Assembly: GCF_003458415.1 (NCBI RefSeq)
Contig: NZ_QRUF01000005.1
Coordinates: 30,236-94,235, forward strand
From: Collinsella sp. AF25-2LB
GTDB taxonomy: Bacteria > Actinomycetota > Coriobacteriia > Coriobacteriales > Coriobacteriaceae
Length of the DNA stretch: 64,000 nucleotides
Direction of reading: 5' to 3'
The position numbers and the translations under genes are program-made. Of the stretch, positions 7,621 to 15,230 are shown piece by piece. The notes under the pieces are model-generated. The model was not told the origin of the DNA, did no database searches, and saw only the letters and a list, made by a program, of their open reading frames with translations. Each line of letters starts with the position of its first letter. Position 1 is the stretch's first letter.

Positions 7621-8773
7621 CCTGACACGCTCCCATCATGAGCTTGGCCACCGACCGTATTACAGGGACCGTCACCGAATTGCCGAACTGGCGGTAGGCC
7701 TGTGTGTCGGAGACCGGGATTATGAACCGGTCGGGAAATCCCTGCAAGCGCGCGCACTCTCTAGGGGTCAGCTTACGGGGGTTCTCGCCCTCGCCGCGCG
7801 AGACCAAGATCTCACTACCGTCCTTATGATAGCGTGCGGAGAGCGTCCTCGTGGTGTCCGATGGAGTGATAAGACCGTAGCCGAACCCGTTGCCGGCGGC
7901 CTCGTGCTTGGCCTTGTATGCTTTCAAATATGACCACAGCTTGTCGGAGAGCACGTACCTCGCGTCCGCATCCTCCTCCAGAATCTCCGCGGCTTTCTGA
8001 CCACTGTTCGGGCAGTCGAGGTCGTCCCAAGAGAACTCCACATCGTCGCGAAAGCCAACAATGTAGATGCGCTCGCGGTGCTGGCATGTCCAACCCTTGG
8101 AGTCCAGAACCTTGTAGTGAACGTGGTAACCGAGCTCGTCCTGGAGGACCTGCATGATGACGTCGAACGTTCTGCCCCTGTCGTGACTGATCAGATTCTT
8201 CACGTTCTCGAGCAGGAACGCCTTCGGGCGCTTCTCGTTCAGGATGCGTGCAACCTCGAAGAAGAGCGTGCCCTGCGTCTTGTCTTCGAAGCCCGTAGCG
8301 CGACCAAGGGAGCGCTTCTTGGACACACCCGCAAGCGAGAACGGCTGGCATGGAAAGCCAGCGAGCAGCACGTCGAAGTCGGGGATGTCTGAAGCGGCGA
8401 CCTCACGGATGTCCCCCGCCGGGGTTTCGCCGTAGTTCATGCGGTAGGTCTTCTGCGCAAACTTATCCCACTCGCAGGAGAAGACGCACCTGCCGCCCAG
8501 CTCCTGGAACGGCATGCGGATCCCGCCGATGCCCGCGAACAGGTCGATGAAGGTGAAGGCAGGCTTCCCCTCCCCTGCGGGTGCAAAGGGGGCGCGATGG
8601 CCGAGGGTGGAGATGTACTTCGACTCGGCTGCGGTGGGCCTTGTTTCGCCTGCCTCCCAGCGGCGCACCGTTCGCTCGCCGTTGGGGCCCATGCCTAGGG
8701 CAGCGGCGAATTCCTTCTGAGTCAAGCCGAGCTCCTGTCTCTTGGCCTTTACCTCATCTGCTGATAATTGCAT
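7601..8773 (-). CDS. DNA (cytosine-5) methyltransferase with N-terminal HTH, Dcm/SsoII-like
   Basis: A 390-residue enzyme. I chose the ATG at 8773 (MQLSADEVKAKRQELGLTQ), with AAGG about 8 bases upstream, over longer upstream starts. Residues 1-70 form an XRE-type HTH (LGLTQKEFAAALGMG, then RTVRRWEAGETRPT). The catalytic part follows in order: FIDLFAGIGG (SAM binding), FPCQPFSLAG with the catalytic Cys, ENVKNL, and at the end RECARLQGFPD and QFGNSVTVP. This is the order of M.EcoRII, M.SsoII and Dcm. In SsoII-type enzymes the HTH also represses the methyltransferase promoter; a matching palindrome is at 8797-8811. It protects host DNA from the adjacent endonuclease. Confidence 0.95.
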   Translation of the reverse strand: MQLSADEVKAKRQELGLTQKEFAAALGMGPNGERTVRRWEAGETRPTAAESKYISTLGHRAPFAPAGEGKPAFTFIDLFAGIGGIRMPFQELGGRCVFSCEWDKFAQKTYRMNYGETPAGDIREVAASDIPDFDVLLAGFPCQPFSLAGVSKKRSLGRATGFEDKTQGTLFFEVARILNEKRPKAFLLENVKNLISHDRGRTFDVIMQVLQDELGYHVHYKVLDSKGWTCQHRERIYIVGFRDDVEFSWDDLDCPNSGQKAAEILEEDADARYVLSDKLWSYLKAYKAKHEAAGNGFGYGLITPSDTTRTLSARYHKDGSEILVSRGEGENPRKLTPRECARLQGFPDRFIIPVSDTQAYRQFGNSVTVPVIRSVAKLMMGACQDGLRGA

Positions 8774-8796
8774 GACGCACCTTCTGGATAGATAAC

Positions 8797-8811
8797 AGGA
8801 CAATATGTCCT
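8797..8811. promoter_or_regulatory. Palindromic operator before the methyltransferase gene
   Basis: AGGACAATATGTCCT has perfect 6-base arms (AGGACA/TGTCCT) around ATA, 23 bases before the methyltransferase ATG. From memory, the operator of SsoII-type methyltransferases is a GGACA...TGTCC inverted repeat of nearly the same sequence. The likely ligand is the N-terminal HTH of the methyltransferase itself. Confidence 0.65.
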
Positions 8812-8831
8812 CATTTTGCCACAGGGATGAA

Positions 8832-9150
8832 GAGATAAACTCGTCAGAATAGCAACCTTGCCCCAAACCATGGGTTTCTCACGTCTCCCACATCCGACAA
8901 TCCATGTACCACTCAAACCGCGAAGACCCATCTAACCACCGCTGCGTTCTATACGATAGTCGTTCGCCAGGACATTTTTCTGCCGCCGCAGTCATTAGTC
9001 CAAGTGAAAAGCGGCAAGCCGAGAACCTCACGCCTCTCCATCATCAATCATTCCATTTCACAAATGACGCAGCGGCGCAATTAGCAACGCGGAGCATGGA
9101 ACCATGCTATACCCGTCCAAACGATATTGTCCGCGCCCAACAGCTATCAA
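8832..9150. other. Intergenic region, no gene seen
   Basis: About 320 bases between the methyltransferase promoter and the excisionase-like gene. Open frames here have poor starts, no ribosome sites and unlikely composition. GC content is lower than in neighbours, as expected for acquired DNA. Confidence 0.5.
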
Positions 9151-9390
9151 TCAATTTACCTTGGCCTGCTGGCGCAGAGAGTGCAGCCAAGCCTCATGAT
9201 CATCGTAACAATAAAGAACATGGGATCGCGAGGATTTGCCGAGGCGAATGTACTCCGGCCCCTTACTAGGACAGCGCCAATTTGCAAGGGTCTTCGCGCT
9301 TACGCCAATCAACTTTGCTGCCTCTTCACTCGAAAACGCAAGCGGGCGTACGGATTCAACAGCGCATGTCACGCCGTTTGCTCCACCCAT
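9151..9390 (-). CDS. Excisionase/MerR-like small DNA-binding protein
   Basis: A 79-residue protein. The core is FSSEEAAKLIGVSAKTLANW followed by RCPSKGPEYIRLGKSSRSHVLY, which is the winged HTH_17 pattern of phage excisionases and related regulators: helix-turn-helix, Trp, Gly-Pro, and a wing that ends in a basic strand. Such proteins help integrases or control promoters of mobile elements. No integrase is seen in the window, so it may be a leftover of the element that brought the island. Start choice is uncertain; MGGANG at 9390 has no strong ribosome site. Confidence 0.7.
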   Translation of the reverse strand: MGGANGVTCAVESVRPLAFSSEEAAKLIGVSAKTLANWRCPSKGPEYIRLGKSSRSHVLYCYDDHEAWLHSLRQQAKVN

Positions 9391-9423
9391 AAAGACCCTC
9401 AGACTCTCCGATCACACCCACCC

Positions 9424-9438
9424 GTTACAGATTGAGAC
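9424..9438 (+). repeat. Fifth copy of the GTTACAGATTGAGAC repeat
   Basis: This 15-base unit is identical to the reverse complement of 707-721. It lies just before the toxin-antitoxin promoter region, at the other side of the accessory genes. Confidence 0.7.
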
Positions 9439-9504
9439 AATTTGACGGTACCGAATTCTTGTCAAGGCGTGGTACAATTGTGTCCCAACGCAAAGGAGGT
9501 ACCT

Positions 9505-9771
9505 ATGCCCACCTGTGTGCCCGTCCGAGATATGAAGGACACTGCTGCATTCACTACGCTTGTTGAGTCTGAGCGCGACGTCACCGTAACTAAGAACGGC
9601 TACGAGGCCATGCACTGCATCAGCAGCGACCAGTATCGCCTCATGCAAGAAGAAATCGCCAAGGCAAAACTGCTGTCTCGTATGATGTTGGCAGAAGACG
9701 AAATATCGCAAGGCGACTACAGCGATTACGAATCCTTCGCGGCTTCGATACGAGACAAATATGACCTATAA
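9505..9771 (+). CDS. Antitoxin, Phd/YefM family
   Basis: An 88-residue protein. The ATG at 9505 follows a strong AAAGGAGGT at 9492-9500. The N-terminal half is of Phd/YefM type: VPVRDMKDTAAFTTLVES, VTVTKNGYEAMHCISSDQY. In this family that half dimerises and binds the promoter, and the C-terminal half (DEISQGDYSDYESF onward) wraps the toxin. It overlaps the toxin gene by 11 bases. The pair is expected to repress its own promoter through the N-terminal domain; a TACAAT box at 9473-9478 may be its -10 element. Confidence 0.85.
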   Translation: MPTCVPVRDMKDTAAFTTLVESERDVTVTKNGYEAMHCISSDQYRLMQEEIAKAKLLSRMMLAEDEISQGDYSDYESFAASIRDKYDL

Positions 9772-10066
9772 CGTCGTCATACTCAAAAGCGCGCGATATG
9801 AGTACGAGAGTATTGTCGGATACCTTGCCCAGATCCTCAAGAATCCGCGCGCAGCAGGCATTTTTGTCGCTGAGTTTGAATATCAGCTTGATCTGCTTCG
9901 CGAGCAGCCACTCCTACGTCCCCTCTCGCGCATGCAAGAGCTGGCGGCACGTAATTACCGATCGTTTCCCGTCAACAACTACGTGTGTCTTTACAAGTTT
10001 GAGCACGAAACGATCTATATCGCCCACGCCTTTCATCGGTCACAGGACTACGCCCGCCTGGTCTAA
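9761..10066 (+). CDS. Toxin, RelE/ParE family
   Basis: A 101-residue protein overlapping the antitoxin gene. It has the RelE/ParE pattern: an N-terminal strand (YNVVILKSARYEYESIVGYL), a two-helix hairpin with LREQPLLRPLS, then ARNYRSFPVNNYVCLYKF and IYIAHAFHRSQDYARLV. The basic residues and late Tyr and His fit RelE-type ribosome-dependent mRNA cleavage rather than the gyrase-directed ParE type, but sequence alone cannot settle this. Probably it stabilises the island against loss or acts in phage defence. Confidence 0.85.
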   Translation: MTYNVVILKSARYEYESIVGYLAQILKNPRAAGIFVAEFEYQLDLLREQPLLRPLSRMQELAARNYRSFPVNNYVCLYKFEHETIYIAHAFHRSQDYARLV

Positions 10067-10163
10067 CCCACAAGCTGAATACTTGGCCCGAGCACATTTG
10101 CGTGTCAACGTGAAGCGATAATCCCCGCGTCGACAGGGGCAGAAGTATCGCCTGCAGCGTTAG

Positions 10164-10928
10164 CTAGCAGATGACCTGCGTGTGCTCCTCGATGGCGGCG
10201 CGATCCTCGGCGGCGATGCCCGGCTCGCACACCACGGCGTCCAGGCTGTCCAGACGGCAGAAGGTGTAGAAGTCGCGCTTGCCGATCTTACTGGAGTCGG
10301 CGATCAGATAGCGCGAGTCGGCCTTGCTAAAGGCGAGCTGCTGGATACGACCCTCATCCATATTAGACGTAGACACGTCGCCATCCAGAATGCCGTTGGC
10401 GCCGATAAACGCCGCGTCGATACCCAGCGCACGCAGGGTATCCTCGGCCGTTGGTCCCACAAAAGCGGCGGTACGGCGACGGTACATGCCGCCCACTAGG
10501 CACAGGTCGCAGTCCTCGCGCGCCTCGAGCAGGTTAAACACCGAAAGCGAATTGGTCACGATGCGCAGACGAAATGCCGGCAGCATCGAGGCCATCTGCT
10601 CAACCGTGGTGCCCGTACCCAAAAAGATGGTCGAGCCCTCCTCGATGAGCTCCACGGCGCGGCGCGCGATCTGCAACTTTTCCTCGGCATGCTTGGTGCG
10701 CTTTTCGCTGTGCGAATACTCATGGCGCAACATAGCATGTGGACGGCCCTGCGCACTGCGGGCTCCACCGTGCACGCGCTCGATCTCGCCCAGGCTCGCA
10801 AGCTCCTCGAGATCGCGGCGGATCGTCATATCCGAGACACCCAGTGCATCCGAAATCTCCTTGACCGAGACCGTGCCCTGTTCCTCGAGCAGCTGCCGAA
10901 CCTTATCCTGTCGCTCCGCTTTAATCAC
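10164..10928 (-). CDS. DeoR/GlpR-family sugar regulator
   Basis: A 254-residue protein. Residues 1-55 are a DeoR winged helix (QDKVRQLLEEQGTVSVKEIS, DMTIRRDLEELASLGEIERV, HGGA). The rest is the DeoRC sensor domain that binds phosphorylated sugars, with FLGTGTTVEQMA, IVTNSLSVFN, LVGGMYRRRTAAFVGPTAE and the late DSSKIG motif. In lactic acid bacteria LacR of this family responds to tagatose-6-phosphate; the nearby lacG, lacC and lacX make a similar job plausible here. It is divergent from galM with about 200 bases between them. Confidence 0.9.
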   Translation of the reverse strand: MIKAERQDKVRQLLEEQGTVSVKEISDALGVSDMTIRRDLEELASLGEIERVHGGARSAQGRPHAMLRHEYSHSEKRTKHAEEKLQIARRAVELIEEGSTIFLGTGTTVEQMASMLPAFRLRIVTNSLSVFNLLEAREDCDLCLVGGMYRRRTAAFVGPTAEDTLRALGIDAAFIGANGILDGDVSTSNMDEGRIQQLAFSKADSRYLIADSSKIGKRDFYTFCRLDSLDAVVCEPGIAAEDRAAIEEHTQVIC

Positions 10929-11134
10929 GATGAATCCTCGCCGTTCTTTGCGCGCATATCATTCAAACAGTAACGAACAAATTGTATCAGACTCGCGCGC
11001 GTCAAAAATGAACGCCCGCACAGCTCCAATCATCACTTTTTTGAGAAAAATACCCCATGCTTTAGTAGGGTGTAGTGATAATCTCCCCTGTTCGCGCTAC
11101 AGTTTGTCGGAAATACCTCGATGTTAGGAACCAA

Positions 11135-12187
11135 ATGATCACTTCCGAGCTTTTCGGCACCGCGCCGTGCGGTACCCCCGTTCATCGTTACACCCTCGAC
11201 GGGCCCGAGATCTGCGTTCGCATTATGGACTATGGCGCCACGGTGCTTGGTATCGATGTGCCCGACATTCCCGGCAACGTGCGCGATGTGGTGCTGGGCT
11301 TCGATAAGCTCGAGGATTACTTTGACAACCCCGCCTGCTTTGGCGCGACCATCGGCCCTGTGGCAAACCGCACCGCTGGCGCCACGATCGCCATCGACGG
11401 CACGGACTGGCATATGCCCGCCAACGAGGGCGCCAACAACCTGCACAGCGACCTTGAGCACGGCCTGCACAAACGTGTGTGGGATGTTGAGCTCGACGAG
11501 GTCCATAACGCCGTGCGCATGACCACCTCGCTTAAGGACGGCGAGCTGGGCCTGCCCGGCAACCGAACCTTTACGGCCGTGTTTACCGTTACGCGCACCG
11601 GCGTCTTCCGCATCGATTATGGCTGCGAGAGCGACCGCGCCACCTACGTGTCCATGACCAACCACACGTACTTTAACCTTGCAGGCCATAACGCCGGCAT
11701 GGACTGCGAACATTTCTTTGTCGCCAACGCCGCCCACTACCTGCCCATTAACGAGCAGAACATCCCCACCGGCGAGATTGCTCCGGTCGAGGGAACACCG
11801 TTTGACTTTCGCGAGCTTCGCCCCGTCGCACCCGGCATGGAGGCCGACGACCCGCAGATCAAGCAGGCCCGTGGCTACGATCACTGCCTGTGCATCGATG
11901 GCTATCAGTACGGCCGCAACCTGCGCCGCGCGATGCACGTCGAGGAGATGTGGACCGGTCGTGAGATGGACTACTACACCACTGCCCCGGGCGTGCAGCT
12001 CTACACCGGCAACTGGCTGGGTGACGAGCACGCCAAGGACGACGCCAACTATGGTTGGGGCGCCGGCTTTGCCCTCGAGGCCGAGATGTACCCCGACACG
12101 CCGCACCGCCCGCTGTTCCCCCAGGGCATCGTGGGGCCGGGTCATCCCTATAGCAATGTGATCGAATATCACTTTATGAGGCACTAA
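11135..12187 (+). CDS. galM: Aldose 1-epimerase (galactose mutarotase)
   Basis: A 350-residue enzyme. I chose the ATG at 11135 (MITSELFG) with AGGAA just upstream; earlier starts would add an unlikely N-terminus. It interconverts alpha and beta anomers of galactose or glucose. GFDKLEDYF, GATIGPVANR and NEGANNLHS are typical of the first half. NHTYFNL carries the catalytic His, and FALEAEMYPD near the C-terminus the catalytic Glu. It has no signal peptide, so it acts in the cytoplasm. It sits between a DeoR regulator and other galactose-type genes and ends in a good terminator. Confidence 0.95.
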   Translation: MITSELFGTAPCGTPVHRYTLDGPEICVRIMDYGATVLGIDVPDIPGNVRDVVLGFDKLEDYFDNPACFGATIGPVANRTAGATIAIDGTDWHMPANEGANNLHSDLEHGLHKRVWDVELDEVHNAVRMTTSLKDGELGLPGNRTFTAVFTVTRTGVFRIDYGCESDRATYVSMTNHTYFNLAGHNAGMDCEHFFVANAAHYLPINEQNIPTGEIAPVEGTPFDFRELRPVAPGMEADDPQIKQARGYDHCLCIDGYQYGRNLRRAMHVEEMWTGREMDYYTTAPGVQLYTGNWLGDEHAKDDANYGWGAGFALEAEMYPDTPHRPLFPQGIVGPGHPYSNVIEYHFMRH

Positions 12188-12215
12188 GCCCACAACGCGA
12201 CATATCGCACAGCAA

Positions 12216-12248
12216 CGCCCGCCGGCACCACCGCCGACGGGCGTTTTT
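12216..12248 (+). terminator. Rho-independent terminator of galM
   Basis: CGCCCGCCGGC at 12216-12226 pairs with GCCGACGGGCG at 12233-12243 with one G-U pair, followed by TTTTT. It lies about 30 bases after the galM stop. Confidence 0.9.
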
Positions 12249-12292
12249 CATCTTTTGGCTCATTTTCGCTGTGACTGTATGAGTGACATATC

Positions 12293-12444
12293 AAAACTAT
12301 GCCCATTTACTACGTTTAGCCCGGGGTGCTCGACCATGCACCGGTTTTTGTTAAATTCGCAAGCCGTCTACCTGCGGTTTTGTTTTTCTCAAATTCGACA
12401 TGCTCGGCGATAGCCGACCAAACGTAGTAAATGGGCATAGTTTT
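12293..12444. repeat. MITE-like element with 25-base perfect inverted ends
   Basis: The 25 bases at 12293-12317 (starting AAAACTATGCCCATTTACTA) are the exact reverse complement of 12420-12444. The 102-base interior has no coding frame. The element sits between the convergent galM and EIIB genes. It is probably a non-autonomous element or REP-like repeat; it could also act as a two-way terminator. Confidence 0.8.
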
Positions 12445-12511
12445 TGACAGGCGGCATCGCGCGCATCCCTCGCAAGGGCAAAATGATCCGTTTTCCTCCG
12501 TCCCCAAGGGA

Positions 12512-12994
12512 TCAGTTGAACAGATTGCCAATGGGGTCGGGGGCGGAACTGGGGAGATAACGGATTTCTAGCTCTATGCCGAGCTTTTGCAACTCTTTGA
12601 AGGCGGCGATGTCCGTATCGTCTACGGCAATGGCAGGCGTTGCAGAGCGCTTGCCCTCCCTCGCCCGCATATGGCCGATGCTGATCTTGGTTATTGGCAC
12701 ACCGCCCTTAACCAGCGCGAGTGCATCCGTGGGCGACGCCACCATGATGAGAATCCATTGGCGCGGCGTTGCGGTATAAATGATGTCGATGGTCCTTTGC
12801 ACCGAGAAAAACCGCGTCCAAACGCCTTCTGGCGCCGCCACCCTCATGGGTGCCCATTGGCACGAATCCGCCGCGATCTCATCGTTGACGATTAAGACAA
12901 GATTGGAACCCACGGCTTCGTTCCACAGCTCAACGTCTTGCCCGTAAATGAAACGGTCATCGATACGCGTGAGAAGGATCTTGGGTTGAGCCAT
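12512..12994 (-). CDS. PTS EIIB-like protein (mannose family) lacking its active-site histidine
   Basis: A 160-residue protein starting at the ATG at 12994 (MAQPKILLTRIDD). It matches EIIB of the mannose/sorbose/GalNAc family over its full length: SNLVLIVNDEIAAD, TRFFSVQRTIDII, LALVKGGVPITKISIGHM and the end ELEIRYLPSSAP. In active EIIB the phosphorylated His lies in RLIHGQV or similar. Here it reads RFIYGQD, so the His is Tyr and the following Val is Asp. It therefore cannot take phosphate in the usual way. The paralogue at 23372-23854 keeps RLVHGQV. No IIA, IIC or IID is next to it. It may be a regulatory decoy or a decaying copy. Confidence 0.85.
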   Translation of the reverse strand: MAQPKILLTRIDDRFIYGQDVELWNEAVGSNLVLIVNDEIAADSCQWAPMRVAAPEGVWTRFFSVQRTIDIIYTATPRQWILIMVASPTDALALVKGGVPITKISIGHMRAREGKRSATPAIAVDDTDIAAFKELQKLGIELEIRYLPSSAPDPIGNLFN

Positions 12995-13201
12995 GGCTGC
13001 CCCATTCTGTTTGAGACCCATACGAGCGGGACGTCGGCCACCAACTCAACAGCAGGTCAAGTACCAAATGGGCACTGCAGACATCACGCCTCTAATATTA
13101 GTGCATTTAAAGTGAGAAAAGCCGTCAGAACACTTGCGCGGATGTGCGATGTCCCGTATCATAGACAGCCGTTGACGCCTCAGTTGCGTCATCACATGGC
13201 C

Positions 13202-13277
13202 GCCAGCGTAGCTCAGTTGGTAGAGCACCGCTCTCGTAAAGCGGGGGTCACCGGTTCGACCCCGGTCGCTGGCTCCA
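13202..13277 (+). tRNA. tRNA-Thr (anticodon CGT)
   Basis: A 76-base cloverleaf. The acceptor stem is GCCAGCG/CGCTGGC (13202-13208 with 13267-13273), then discriminator T and encoded CCA at 13275-13277. The anticodon stem CCGCT/AGCGG encloses CTCGTAA, giving CGT at 13235-13237, which reads ACG. D and T arms are regular (TAGCTCAGTTGG, GGTTCGACCCC). Confidence 0.97.
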
Positions 13278-13289
13278 TTACACAAGATA

Positions 13290-13311
13290 GCCGCCTTCGG
13301 GCGGCTTTTTT
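13290..13311 (+). terminator. Terminator after tRNA-Thr
   Basis: GCCGCC, loop TTCG, GGCGGC and then six T at 13306-13311. Confidence 0.95.
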
Positions 13312-13534
13312 GTTGCCGAATTTGAGTGCGTGCGCGCCAATCCAAACATCGCCACGTCAACGGCGGCCCACTCGGTGGACTTCGGGTTTAATGCTTAGGG
13401 GCGGGGATTTACCAAAGTGAAATCTTAATGAAAAGAAACCCAGCTGCAACAATTGCCATGGTGAGGGCTCAAATTGGCCATATAGATCTAAAATAGTCAC
13501 AATATACAAATGTCGAGAGATATTGGCGATATAG

Positions 13535-14044
13535 ATGAAAAGAACTAAGGGTTTTCTTTTGCTGGTATTGATGCTGCTCGGACTGTTCTGCCTGAGTGGC
13601 CCTTCTTGGGCCAAGGCTGCCTGTCCTGAAGGTGAGCCTTAGCAGTCTTATACGGGCAGCCTGCTGATAACTGCTAAGGAGGGCGATGCCGACTCTCAGT
13701 CTGGGGTAAATCCCCTTGCCACTTTTGAGGGGGACGGCGGAACGGTCAAGCTTGACCATATTGGTAGCGGGATTTTGAGGTGGCAAGTTCTTCCGGACAA
13801 AATTGCGAACGATCCCTTCTCTTTTGCTGGAACGATATATCTATACAAGGCTGTGAGCGGAAACCAAAAATACGTCGATTGCTATCCGACAAACGGGTCT
13901 GGAATTGCATTCACCGGCATTTCGGGGCAGATTGATACACATGTAAGAAAGGGAACCTATGTGGTGCGTTGGACTGGAGCTGCTGCAGGCCCGATATGGA
14001 TTGCGGTCTTGCGCCCCGATGTCCAAATAGGTTTCTCTCTCTAG
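13535..14044 (+). pseudogene. Small secreted protein interrupted by an in-frame TAG
   Basis: The ATG at 13535 starts a clear signal peptide: MKRTKGF, then LLLVLMLLGLFCLSG, then PSWAKA with a likely cleavage after AKA. Seven codons later, at 13640-13642, a TAG stops the frame. The same frame is open again to 14044 with no other stop and reads as protein (LLITAKEGDADSQSG, GTIYLYKAVSGNQKYVDCYP, GTYVVRWTGAAAGPIWIAVL). So a secreted protein of about 169 residues appears broken by a single nonsense codon at codon 36. Read-through or a sequencing error are other options. The function is not known; the second half looks beta-rich. An internal ATG at 13775 could not give a secreted product. Confidence 0.7.
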
Positions 14045-14058
14045 ACGGGAAGTTGTTC

Positions 14059-14424
14059 ATGAACGCCATATATGACGGAGATGACTGGGTCGATCATTAT
14101 ACTTGGCGCCTGGTCGGCTCGAACGACAATGGGGATGTGGTGTTTGATGGACTATGTCCAAAGCATCTCCATCCTTTTGTCTCGTCGTTAATTGAGAGCT
14201 CCGCTCGTGTTGCCCCCTACAGCTCGGCATCGCTTCATGATACGGACGTTTTGAAGACCATAAGGGAATCAATTGACGAGGGCACGATGAGCGGCCCGCT
14301 GTTTTCTCGGCTTGTGGGGCTAGATGAGATTGGCTCGAAACGACTGCTTGCGGGCGAAAAAGTGGAACTCACTTATCGGTCGATGATTTCAATCCTGCGG
14401 CTAGCCGATGTTCTTCGCAAATAA
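14059..14424 (+). CDS. Hypothetical protein next to the secreted protein
   Basis: A 121-residue cytoplasmic protein starting MNAIYDGDDWVDHYTW; GGGAAG lies 7 bases before the ATG at 14059. It has a beta-strand start (WRLVGSNDNGDVVFDGLCPK) and a helical C-terminal half (DEIGSKRLLAGEKVELTYRS, then SILRLADVLRK) that resembles a DNA-binding or antitoxin-like helix bundle. I do not recognise the family. It begins 14 bases after the secreted protein frame ends, so the two are probably one transcript. Confidence 0.6.
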   Translation: MNAIYDGDDWVDHYTWRLVGSNDNGDVVFDGLCPKHLHPFVSSLIESSARVAPYSSASLHDTDVLKTIRESIDEGTMSGPLFSRLVGLDEIGSKRLLAGEKVELTYRSMISILRLADVLRK

Positions 14425-14453
14425 ATGAGGCTTCCCTATTCAAAAACCGAAAA

Positions 14454-14529
14454 CCCCGCCAAACGTGATTCCCCTAGGGAAAACACGCTTGGCGGGGTCG
14501 TGGCGTGATTCCCCTAGGGGAATCACGCC
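14454..14529. terminator. Two strong consecutive hairpins between convergent genes
   Basis: Hairpin 1 pairs CCCCGCCAAACGTG (14454-14467) with CACGCTTGGCGGGG (14484-14497). Hairpin 2 (14502-14529) is a perfect 28-base palindrome starting GGCGTGATTCCCC. Both contain GTGATTCCCCTAGGG. They lie between the gene ending at 14424 and yhcH ending at 14560 and probably stop transcription from both sides, although clear T-runs are missing. Confidence 0.65.
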
Positions 14530-14559
14530 ATCAGACGAACAGCTCAGCCGAGTAGCTCG

Positions 14560-15033
14560 CTACTCCTCCCAGTAAGCATCTGCAAGCAGCTTAAAGCAAA
14601 TCTTTTTGACCGGCTGTGCGCCATCGCCCGGAAACTCGAGCGTGGGCATGTGAGGCTCGCCGGCAACAAACAGCGCGAACTTGTCGTCGGCAAGATCGCC
14701 GGCGATCGAAGCGTCGGAATCGACCAGATCGTAGTCGTCCTTCTCGTCAAACTCCTGAACCAGCGTCAGGCTGCCCGTGGCAACCTTAAAGGCCTCGCGA
14801 CCCTCGACGTCGATCTGCAGGTCGTGATAGCGCTGATGCGTCTCATAGTGAGCCTCGCCTTCGGGACGCGTCGTGGGAGCCATGACGTTCGCAAAGACCT
14901 TGTCGCCCAGAATCGGATGGCTGCCGACCTCGAGCTTCGCCGGATCGTTCTCCTCGAACCAGTCAATCAGCACATCGAGGCCCTTGAGCATTCCGCGGTA
15001 TTCCTCGATATCGCCCAATGCACCGTAAATCAT
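14560..15033 (-). CDS. YhcH/YjgK/YiaL family (DUF386) protein
   Basis: A 157-residue cupin-like protein; GAGAGGGGA lies just before the ATG at 15033. Typical DUF386 features are NVMAPTTRPEGEAHYETHQRYHDLQ, with the conserved His and Glu residues that bind metal (in EHERH order), and the late GDGAQPVKKICFKL. Members are linked with sialic acid, GalNAc or other amino-sugar use and are thought to act as sugar anomerases or isomerases. It follows lacC and a nagA fragment in the same direction, so it is part of the amino-sugar/tagatose cluster. Confidence 0.9.
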   Translation of the reverse strand: MIYGALGDIEEYRGMLKGLDVLIDWFEENDPAKLEVGSHPILGDKVFANVMAPTTRPEGEAHYETHQRYHDLQIDVEGREAFKVATGSLTLVQEFDEKDDYDLVDSDASIAGDLADDKFALFVAGEPHMPTLEFPGDGAQPVKKICFKLLADAYWEE

Positions 15034-15065
15034 CTAAATCCCCTCTCGGATCGTTTCTTTGGCGG

Positions 15066-15200
15066 CTACTCGATAAACGCGTTACCGACGCTGTTGCCGC
15101 CCACATACGTCTCGACCAGGGTAAGGTCGGGATTGAACACGACAACGTCGGCGTCGCGCCCCGACATAATGCTATCGCACTTGTCGTCGACATGAGCTAG
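15066..15200 (-). pseudogene. Fragment of a second nagA (C-terminus only)
   Basis: On the minus strand this short stretch reads AHVDDKCDSIMSGRDADVVV, then TLVETYVGGNSVGNAF and a stop at 15066-15068. The intact nagA at 17924 ends almost the same way (AHIEDKCGSIMPGRDADFVV, TLVETYVGGQSVGNAF). No start or upstream part of the enzyme is present. So about 45 codons of a diverged second nagA remain between lacC and yhcH. Confidence 0.85.
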
Positions 15201-15230
15201 CAAGCGATGCCGGGGCCGACGCCCAAGCCC

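Noticed and set aside
8904..9269. 121-residue open frame on the plus strand
   Set aside because: No ribosome site, unlikely amino-acid composition, and it overlaps the better supported excisionase-like gene.
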